Assembly: GCA_963575645.1 (NCBI GenBank)
Contig: OY754470.1
Span: 558,001-622,000 of the forward strand
Direction of reading: 5' to 3'
Origin: Xanthostigma xanthostigma
Lineage: Eukaryota; Arthropoda; Insecta; Raphidioptera; Raphidiidae
DNA length: 64,000 nucleotides
A program made the position numbers and the translations under genes. Shown one piece after another: positions 55,630-64,000 of the stretch. Each line of letters starts with the position of its first letter. The first letter of the stretch is position 1. Below the pieces are notes generated by a model. That model was not told the DNA's origin, did not search any database, and worked only from the letters and a program-made list of their open reading frames with translations.

Positions 55630-58600
55630 ATGAATTTGGAGACGGAAGTCATTTGGGCGTACACCATCTCTGCAGGATTGTGTATTACATTAGCAAGTCT
55701 ATTATTATCTTGCGTGTGCTGCCGAAAACAAGGATCAAAGTAAGAATATTTTTATCGAACAGTTTTTTTTTTTTTGGCAGCTGCAATATGTTACTGTCAT
55801 AAATATATTTATTAATCAAACCGCAATGGAAACTATCGAGCGGGGCGCAGCCCTATGAAACAAGTTTGTAACTCGGTGGAGCCTTCGACTCCACCTACTA
55901 ACTCTGTTCCAACCTCTCTACGAACGGTAACATTATCGCGACAGTCTTGCACAGTAGCTCAAAAACCGATACAGTTTCGTTTTAGCTACTGCGCAAGACT
56001 GTGACGATAGTTTATAGTTCACAGAGAGGCTGGAACAAAGCTACTGTTGCTGCTAAGTTATTTGAATGTGTGCTTTTGTGTTTAAGAAGCTGCTTATACA
56101 GTATGTAAACACGTAAGGTGCACATAGGGAAATTAACATTGGGAAAAAATGACTGGATCAGAGTGAGCCTTGAAATCTTGTTTTTCAATTTGACAGATAA
56201 TATTCTTTTGCAAAATGAATGTGTATACTACCGAAGAAAATATTCAAATGATTACAACATAATTTGACTTTTTTTATTAATGGGACATTAAATTTCCAAA
56301 AATACTTAAACATGGTGCGAGATCAAATATCTCCGCCTATTCGTGTTGAACCTAAAGACATTGGGTCACTGATTTACCTACGCGGAAACGTCATACCAGT
56401 CAAGACAATTTTTGAATGAAATGTTTCCAAACAGATGGAGTTGTTTTTTTGTTTTATTTTTGTAGAAAAAAATTAAAATAATGATTTATAAGAGCTTTTC
56501 ATTATTAAAAAAGCCAAGTAAAATAAAAATAAATCAAAATAAAATAGAAATGCTCAAGATTACCACGATAATTCAATAGAAATAGCAATTAATGCAGTCA
56601 TGGCTAACTCTGATCCAAGTATTTTTTCCCAATACTAATTTCCCTATGTGCACCTTACGCGTTTACATACTGTATGTGTGTTGTATTAATGAAAATAATG
56701 CTGTGTGCTTTAGGGATGATTTGTTGGGTTTGGACGGAATGGTGAAAAAGATAAACAATCCCGATGAAAATGTGAACCACATGCCGGAATCAGCCAACTG
56801 TGTAACCGTCAGCATACCGGGTGTTTGCAATAACGACGTCACAGATTCGTGTAAAAGGTGATTATTTCGCCTGCGCACATTTTTAATTCTTCAAAAACAA
56901 ATGACATCTTAAATCTAGATTTGAAGATACAATTCATATCGAGAAACCCAGCTTAAATAATGCTTAAATTAAATAATATTTTAGAAAAGTAACATGCATG
57001 CATATTTTATATATTTAAAATTGTGTATAATATATCGTCGACTATATTGTTGAGTCGTTTTAATGACCTCAGTTGCTGAATATCATTCTATTTTTCTATG
57101 CAATTCCTACGATCGAGCGCATTATGAATCAATGCTCCTTTCAATTAGCCAATCAGACAGACTGATCGTACGATACAATACCGCGTAAGGTAGTTCACGT
57201 GTGTTAAATTTTGTTTTTAACATTTACTCGATGTTGCAACTTACGCAGTACTGCAGAGTGACGTTCAGTTGTTATTTAGTATCATTGAGAATATTCTGTC
57301 ACGATAATTAAATATATGTGAAATAGAGAATTATAATAAAAGTATAATATTTTTCTTAATTTTCAATTATCTATCGTAGCACACTTTTAAAAATCGAGAT
57401 CGTTTTTTATGAATATTTTATTAACTTTCTATACTAGTTTATAAATATGAATCGAACATTAAATATTTTTAATGTATTAACAAACATTTTTTCATGCGTG
57501 TTGTTATTTTTTGTTCATATGTAAACGAATAGTGTTATGTATTTGATAGACCATCTGGTACCAGCAATCCTCATCGCAGCTTGCCGGATATTCCAATTTC
57601 AACCGAAATACCCGAGGCAAATGCAGACGCTAATTCGGAAATTTATGCAACTGTAGACGGCCCTCAAAACTTTTCAGGTAATACAGTACCGCCTCGATAA
57701 TGCAGACTAATTAAAACACGAGTCATCCGAATTATTAAAAAATCCGGATTACTGCAAGTAATCATAAACTTCTATACAAAATATTCAAACATAAACAAGA
57801 TAATTATATGGTGATTGTCAATCATGTGTTGGTACTAGTAATGTGCCGGATATCCGTATCTGCGGATATCCGAGGGAGAAGAAAGATCCGTATCCGTTAG
57901 TTTTTGGCGGATCTTTTACCTTATTAATTTTCAATTCATAGATGAAATTTTATATATATAGGTGATTAGGTAATAATGAAAACCTGTTAAATTCCATTCA
58001 GATTATTTTTTATTTCTTAAAATCGTATTTGGCACCTTTATATTGCAAACATTTATCGTAGTGAGTACCATACCAATAGTACATAACTCAAAGATACTAA
58101 AAAACTATCTTTATAATGAGATATTGCACATCGATCTTTGGAAAGAGACAATCTGTTATGAGAGTTAACTCTTAAAGAGGTCAATAATTTTTTCCCATAA
58201 CAGATAGTCTCTTTCCAAAGGTCGATGTGCAATATTTACCGCCGCGTATTCTAAGAAACTTAAGATCCGTATCCGCGGATCTTGAAACCAAATATCCGTA
58301 TTCAGATCCGTATCCGCGGATATACATTTTTAACGATCCGGCACATCACTAATTGGTACATAAAATTGTAGGTTTGAATCCGAACTCCGCTCATGGATTT
58401 TTTGTGAAGTCGTTTAATTTAATTTGATGTAATTAAACTCTATAATGACTTCAGTGGTCGAGCGTTTATAATCTACAATAAATAAACATAACGAAAAAAT
58501 TTGCCCGCCACATTGAATTTTGTTTAGGATAGTTTCGACTGTATTTAAAATTTTGTAATTACAGATTTGGATAACGGATATGCTCGAGCACAACACCCCG

Positions 58601-61600
58601 CCATTGCAAGTTGTTCGGATGCTGCTCGTCCGAGCTTATCGCAGCAGAGCTCTATGAGCCAGTCAGATGCACCTTACGCTCGACTCAAATCCGAACATCC
58701 TTACGACAAGTTAAAGAAAACTGAACATCCGTACGCAAGCGTTCAAAGAGGAAATGATGCCGGCGCTTGCAATGGCACTACAAGTACACAAAACGTCAAG
58801 TATGTAGTTTTTTACAGTTCTGTATCAAAATAGTAAAAAAAATGCTACTCTTATAGTGCGGCTCAGTTACCCGTCAGTCTGTCGGTTGCAGGCTTTTAAC
58901 TCTTAAACGTTCGAACTTAGAATCGAAAGATTGATTGTTTAGATATGTCACCGTTGAATAACTAATAACTCATTCCGCCGCGATAGTGGAATAATTTGGG
59001 GTTAAATCCCGACAGTGACGATGATTGGCCGTGATCGCTCGTTGCCTTTGTCACTTGTCGTTTTCCTGCTTTAAAGTACAGTCGAGTACGCTATTGTCAA
59101 GTTGTTATTGCTATGTTAGTTTTGTTGAGTTGCGAGTTTGTAGTTTTTCAATACACTGTACAAGCGCAAGCCTGCATTCGCATTTAACTTCCGAGCCTTT
59201 TAGATTCGTACTATAACAATCCATGTTTCTTAACAATGGTAGCAAACTATAGCTATCTTACTGTTTAAAAAAAATGTATCTCTCTCGGCCAGTCGTATGA
59301 AAGTTATAAAAAAAATGATTATCTATTTTATTAGAATATCGTCGGAAAAATACTTAATTTTGTGCGCAATAGTATTAGATCAAAAACAAAGGAAAAATAC
59401 AGTTGTGTGGTTTTAAGAAACCACGACGCAAGTGAAACTTTTATTGGATTGTAGGCGTTGAATTGTAGACACTTATCCATCACGATTAATATTATAAACA
59501 ACAATATTCACATGAATACACGAATAAAAACATGTAAACACTGTACAGCACTTGCCCGCATGACAGACTGACTATGTGTTATACATACTACATGGTCAGC
59601 TGATGCTAACCATGGGCGCCGCCATATTGGCCTTGGCTGCTCTACCGAGCGCCTACTCCGAACGCCTTTCACTTTACCCCTACTCCGCGGCCGCCTGTAA
59701 TGCGACATGCAACAGACGGCCAGAAAAATTCGGGGCTATAGAATAAAAGTTTCACTTTAATAACTACGCCGTTGAAAACATAAAAACGGAATTGGTTTTG
59801 CTTAGCTATGAACCACCTCTACCTCCGCAACCGCTTCGTACGTCCACGGTGAATTTAACAGCCTCGTCCGGGGAGCCTGTTCCGCCTCCGAGATCACGTC
59901 GTGCCTCCTCACAAAACTCATTGCCCGATAGTCCGCCGCCATTGTTCGGCGCTAGTTCGTCTGATATTCCGGCCGCTACGGCCGTTGCCGGTCAAGTTGC
60001 TGCCAGTCAAGAATTGCCGTACATGACGCCGCCTTCTTTACAGCCTAACTTTAGCGGAGACTCGCAGGATTCATCGAGTAAGTTCTCGAACAATACAACT
60101 AACGTTATTTTCAGAACTTAGATTGTGACAAAAGATGTCTTCGTTGATTTCTTCTTCTAAGAATAGACTGTGCGCATGCGTGCCCGTCATATTGGTATGA
60201 CGGGCACGCATGCGCACAGCTTATTCTTAGATCGCGCGTGCTGCTCCCATCATTTCGATAGAAAGCAAGAAAATACCGATGAACACAGTCCATAACAGGG
60301 GTGGGCAAATCTTTTGATCGGCGGTCCACATAGGTGATGAAAATTTAACCGCGGGCCGGATGGCTGACGAAAATTTCTTCGCGGGCCAAAAATTTGCAGA
60401 AAAAAAGATCGTCACATTCTATTTCCGTATTTGGAGCAAAAAAAAAAAGGACCTCACATTCTATTTCCCCATGTGGAGAGCAAAAAAAAAAAGGTCCTCA
60501 CATTCTATTTCCACTACTACTTTTCTAAAATGCTTCGCGGGCCGCCATTTGCCTGGGCCTGGTCTATAATAATAGGAGTTAGATTGTTTTTAAAACAGAC
60601 GGACGAACGGACACCGAAGAGATTTTATGTACGGAACACTAAAAATGAAATAAGTCAGCTGAGCTCTAAAGCACGGTTTTGATACTTTTTCAGAAGGTTA
60701 CACGAGCATTAGTGTGAGAGAACCATTAGCTAATATTTTAGCACAAACACATACTGTGGCAAACCGAGTGAATCGACGCCAAGAATTAACCGATCCCCAT
60801 TATGCAACTGTTTCGGATGATTCAGGTAATAATAAATAATGCAGTTATATTTGGTTGTCCAGTATTTAAAATAAAACAAATACTTGGGCTATCTTAAGTA
60901 ATATATGTAAGTTTGAACGTTCCGCCAAACTGTGTTGTCTAACTCTGTCGGTAATTCTACTAACTACGTCTTCCATTAGTGACTTGATCTAAGAAAGAGA
61001 GGGAGAGAAATAACTGCCAAACGTTTAAAGACATGGGGAATCTTAATTTTACTATTAATCATTAAGATTCCACATGTCTTTAAGCATTTGACATTTCTTT
61101 CTCTCCTTCTCTTTCTTAGATCAAGACGTCACTAATGGAAGTAGTTGGTAGAATTACCGACAGAGTTAGAAAACACAGTTTGGCGGAACGTTCAAACTTA
61201 CATACAGTATGTAAACACGTAAGCTGCACATAGGGAAATTAACATTGGGAAAAAATGACTGGATCAGACTGAGCCTTGAAATCTTGTTTTTCAATTTGAC
61301 AGATAATATTCTTTTGCAAAATGAATGTGTATACTCCCGAAGAAAATATTCAAATGATTACAACATAGTCGGACTTTTTTTATTAATGGGACATTAAATT
61401 CCCAAAAATACTTAAATATGGTGCGAGATCAAATATCTCCGCCTATTCGTGTTGAAGCTAAAGACATTGGGTCACTAATTTACCAACGCGCATATGTCAT
61501 ACCAATCCGGCGATTTTTGAATGAAATGTTTTTTGTTTTATTTTTGTACAAAAAAATTAAAATAACGATTTATAAGAGCTTTTTATTATTAAAAAAGCCA

Positions 61601-64000
61601 AGTAAAATAAAAATAAATCAAAAATAAAATAGAAATCCTCAAGATTACCACGATAATTCAATAGAAATAACAATTAATGCAGTCATGGCTAACTCTGATC
61701 CAAGTATTTTTTCCCAATGCTAATTTCCCTATGTGCACCTTACGCGGTTACATACTGTATATAAATGTGAAAATCTGTGTGTATGTTTGTTTCGTCATAA
61801 AAACAGATTTTTACATTTTTAAAAACTAGACTGTTTCGACATTTTACTCAAACGAAACTCGGCCTGATATGGAATTACCTAACAATTTGTTATTAGACGA
61901 AGTGTACGCCGCTATCGATGAGTCAAATCAACAAGTATACACTAGCGGAAGTGAAACATACGCTCAAATTCAACCGGTTACGGTAGAAAACCAGAATTTA
62001 CCGGCGGCTTTAAATGAGAGCGACGTCCACACTAGTTCAGAGTATAAGTCGCATGCACCACAGCCTCCCAGCGTAGATAGTTTGCGACAGGTGGCTCAAG
62101 TTCATTCTCGACAAGGTCAGTCCATATAAATGAATACGGAGAAATTACAGTTAATCGTTTTCTTTTATTATGCCGGTTTGAAAGTGAAATCAACAAATTT
62201 TATTTTTAATTGGGCTTTTGAATTAAATTTTTTTTTGTCAAAATGGAAAGATCGTATATAGGTTTTATAACAAAACTATTTTCCTTTTTTTATTTTCGTT
62301 ATAATTCAAAAGTTATATCAAATTAAAAATAAATTTTTGTACCCAGTTCCGAGAACGCGCCGACATTTCCCGAACATAATGTGACGTCATAATGTTTTAG
62401 TCAATACACATGTAGAAGCCATTGATAGTATACTGCGTATATACATTTTACCATTATGACGTCACAACTGTCAAAAACAATTTTAGTGCGTTTGAAGTCA
62501 CGTGATTTTTTTAAATATTTTATCAACTTTAAATTGCTTATAATTAATTTAAAAAAAGTTTTTTGAAAGTTTTTCGCATCGATTATCAATATTATTTATA
62601 TTAAAGTTTTAAAATACAATAAAAAAATCGATAATTATTTTTTTTTTCAAAAACCTAATTGTTTGTAGCTTCGTCGTCAAGTTGTACGAGTTCTGTGGCA
62701 AACCTTGGGTCTCCAAAACCAGAAAAACGCCAAGCTAATTCTCCTTTACCGCCACGGCCACCGATCAGTCCGGAACCGAGAACAAACCGTGACGATTTGC
62801 TTCGCTCGACGACGTCTGTCGGCCGAAATTTGGAAGATATGTATGCGAAAGTTCACAAGAATAAAAACAAAAAACAAGAAGACGAAGCCGAATGTCCATC
62901 GAGCAGTGCGGATACGAACGACCATTTGCGTAGAAATTCCACGCAAAGTTCAAACGAAGGACCTTCGAAAAAACTTAATCATCAGCTCGATGCAGTCAGT
63001 AGAAAATCTTGGTCTAGCCGAGAATCGGTCGATCGTTTACTTAAAGACAAAACGGAATTTGACAACGAGGTGTATATATCGGATCCCGATATTGCTAAAG
63101 ACGTTAAAATTGATTTTTATTCACAATCTTTCAATCTTAAAATAGAAGAACACTGTTACGAAACTTTGAACAAGAAAAAATCATCGCCGAACAGTAAGCG
63201 ATCGTCGCACGATAGTATTAGTCAAAGACAGTTACCGCCTATTGCGTATGTCAATTATGACAATCAAATTAGTGGACCAGAAAGTATTTTGAGTAACGAT
63301 CCAGGGTACGAAGTCCTTAATCGTAACAACGACCGACCGCCGTCGGACAGCGATCCTAATTACGAAGTATTAAAACCCCAACAGAGAAGTCAAAGCGTCG
63401 CAGGTACAGTCGACTGCAGTGGATATTCGACGATAGATCGTATAAAAGCGAGGCGCAGCTTGCAACACAGTTCGGGCTACGCAGAAGCGGACGAAAGAAT
63501 GCTAACTGCGCCCGTGCCTTTGTATTCGACGATAAATAAGAAAGCGAAAAAGCAGCCCGATCCGGGATACGAAGAACTGAAGTCTAGAGACGTTCCGACC
63601 GAGCCTAATTACGAAAGCGTGCCTAGCGATTGTGCCGACGAGCACAGTTACACGACGATATCGGGAAAGTCGGGCAGCAGCGAAACGGATTCCAATTACG
63701 AATCTATACACCACAGCGATCCGAATTACGAGAGCGTCAAGTATATTAAGAACGATCTTCCGTACGAGAGGCTGCACGACGATGACTCAAATAACGCGAA
63801 AGGTACGAGTACGAGTAACGATAGTAGGTCGTCGGAAAGTTGCAGTCCTGTCAATAAGAATTTGTTTGGTTATGAAACAGTAAGTGCTGTTAATTCTAAT
63901 AATGTAGACAGGAAGAGTAATGAGTCAGAACAATGTACGAGTAGTAATCATAATAGGCCAGGTTATGAAACTATCGGGAAAAAAACTAGCAGCTATGATA
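55630..64000 (+). CDS. Single-pass transmembrane adaptor with 22 YxxI/L/V motifs (partial, runs off right edge)
   Basis: Exons 55630-55739, 56714-56857, 57550-57677, 58565-58799, 59806-60077, 60694-60825, 61897-62115 and 62669 to the window end agree in phase throughout; at least 857 residues. A short N-terminus (MNLETEVIWA) leads into one membrane helix ending LLLSCVCCRKQ; the Cys cluster is a likely palmitoylation site. Everything after it should be cytoplasmic, low-complexity and Ser/Asn rich. The tail has 22 Tyr-x-x-Ile/Leu/Val motifs (YATV, YARL, YDKL, YASV, YTSI, YAAI, YAQI, YEVL, YEEL, YESV, YERL, YETI) and Pro-rich SH3-type segments (PPLPPQPLR, PLPPRPP). This is the architecture of LAT/PAG/LAX-type adaptors, which recruit SH2 proteins after Src-family phosphorylation; homology to any one of them is not shown. 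The final exon shows no stop to base 64000. A GTAAGT at 63878 could be a donor, but the motif pattern continues past it. Confidence 0.8.
55902..56040. mobile_element. Short inverted-repeat element N, copy 3
   Basis: Ends GTTCCAACCTCTC and GAGAGGCTGGAAC; inner CGCAAGACTGT arms. In intron 1 of the adaptor gene, just left of B2. Confidence 0.65.
56099..56672. mobile_element. Tc1/mariner-like deletion element family B, copy 2
   Basis: TA-flanked, same terminal repeats, in intron 1 of the adaptor gene, ending 41 bp before exon 2. The interior keeps a short start frame ([13 protein letters not shown]) and a later fragment (KYLNMVRDQI) like pieces of a mariner-type transposase. Confidence 0.85.
56858..57549. 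other. Intron 2 of the adaptor gene
   Basis: AT-rich, no repeat of the named families and no exon-like segment seen. Confidence 0.4.
57684..57770. repeat. Single-ended pogo-like fragment
   Basis: TACAGTACCGCCTCGATAATG followed by AATCCGGATTACTG, resembling a Tigger terminal repeat; no matching right end. In adaptor intron 3. Confidence 0.4.
57836..58351. mobile_element. hAT-like MITE family D, copy 3
   Basis: Same ends, 8-bp flanks GTTGGTAC / ATTGGTAC. In intron 3 of the adaptor gene. Confidence 0.9.
59060..59215 (-). repeat. Inverted partial copy of the repeat at 50695-50862
   Basis: Shares GAGTACGCTATTGTCAAGTT and CGAGCCTTTTAGATTCGT with the CAP intron repeat. In adaptor intron 4. Confidence 0.55.
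59402..59679 (-). repeat. Repeat family L, copy 2
   Basis: Inverted copy of bases 1-262 with few differences. In intron 4 of the adaptor gene. Confidence 0.75.
60157..60230. repeat. Short perfect hairpin
   Basis: Arms CTGTGCGCATGCGTGCCCGT and inverse, 23 bp perfect with a 6-nt loop, then a 9-bp outer pair CTAAGAATA. In adaptor intron 5. Confidence 0.75.
60296..60561. mobile_element. hAT-like MITE with 8-bp duplication
   Basis: Ends CAGGGGTGGGCAAAT and ATTTGCCTGGGCCTG; flanks GTCCATAA / GTCTATAA (one mismatch). Interior has two copies of a ~55-bp unit with CTCACATTCTATTTCC. In intron 5 of the adaptor gene. Confidence 0.85.
60908..61200. mobile_element. Palindromic element Q
   Basis: Arms of about 130 bp starting TAAGTTTGAACGTTCCGCC, centre ATTAAGATTCC region. 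In intron 6 of the adaptor gene, abutting B3. Confidence 0.75.
61205..61757. mobile_element. Tc1/mariner-like deletion element family B, copy 3
   Basis: TA-flanked near-twin of copy 2 in intron 6 of the adaptor gene. Begins 4 bp after palindrome Q. Confidence 0.85.
62208..62661. mobile_element. Inverted-repeat element family H, copy 3
   Basis: Reverse orientation. Ends 7 bp before the large last exon of the adaptor gene, so its T-rich end serves as polypyrimidine tract. Confidence 0.82.

Noticed and set aside
62705-63883. Frames on both strands inside the adaptor's last exon
   Set aside because: Shadows; the true frame is open from 62669 to the end and continues the upstream phase and motif pattern.

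Overview
This is nuclear DNA from an arthropod, most likely an insect. It is AT-rich and carries spliced genes with GT-AG introns, short ancestral introns and a very dense load of small non-autonomous transposons. I cannot place the species. All gene models below were assembled by hand from open frames, splice signals and intron-phase agreement.

Layout. About 3.0 kb to the left edge (minus strand): the 5' part of an unrecognised gene. About 38.0 to 11.8 kb (minus): a complete cytoplasmic dynein intermediate chain gene with ten coding exons, one of them a 21-nt microexon. About 39.6 to 40.7 kb (plus): a small single-domain rhodanese, divergent from dynein. About 48.2 to 42.5 kb (minus): an NKAP-like nuclear RNA-associated protein. 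About 49.0 to 54.5 kb (plus): a secreted CAP/antigen-5 protein with two phase-compatible alternative 3' ends, one a hydrophobic GPI-like tail and the other a Thr-rich mucin-like tail. About 55.6 kb to the right edge (plus): a single-pass membrane protein with a juxtamembrane Cys cluster and a long cytoplasmic tail holding 22 YxxI/L/V motifs in the visible part, which looks like a transmembrane phosphotyrosine adaptor.

The rest is mostly mobile DNA, roughly a third of the window by my tally. Recurrent families are labelled A to R. A is a ~580-bp foldback (7 copies). B, C, P1 and P2 are TA-flanked Tc1/mariner/pogo-like elements. D and a 266-bp element at 60.3 kb are hAT-like with 8-bp duplications. 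E and R are TTAA-flanked. G is Helitron-like, with a terminal hairpin, CTAG and no duplication. H is a ~455-bp inverted-repeat element. K is a ~730-bp palindrome and I a ~1.6-kb inverted repeat. There are also tRNA-derived segments, a minisatellite and several long hairpins. Several introns are essentially one transposon inside a formerly 75-110-bp intron.

The genes do not form a pathway: dynein is transport, NKAP is splicing/transcription, rhodanese is sulfur transfer, and CAP and the adaptor are secreted or cell-surface proteins. The points most worth follow-up are the multi-tyrosine adaptor, the switch of C-termini in the CAP gene, the transposon-made introns and splice context, and two very clean long hairpins that could feed small-RNA pathways.
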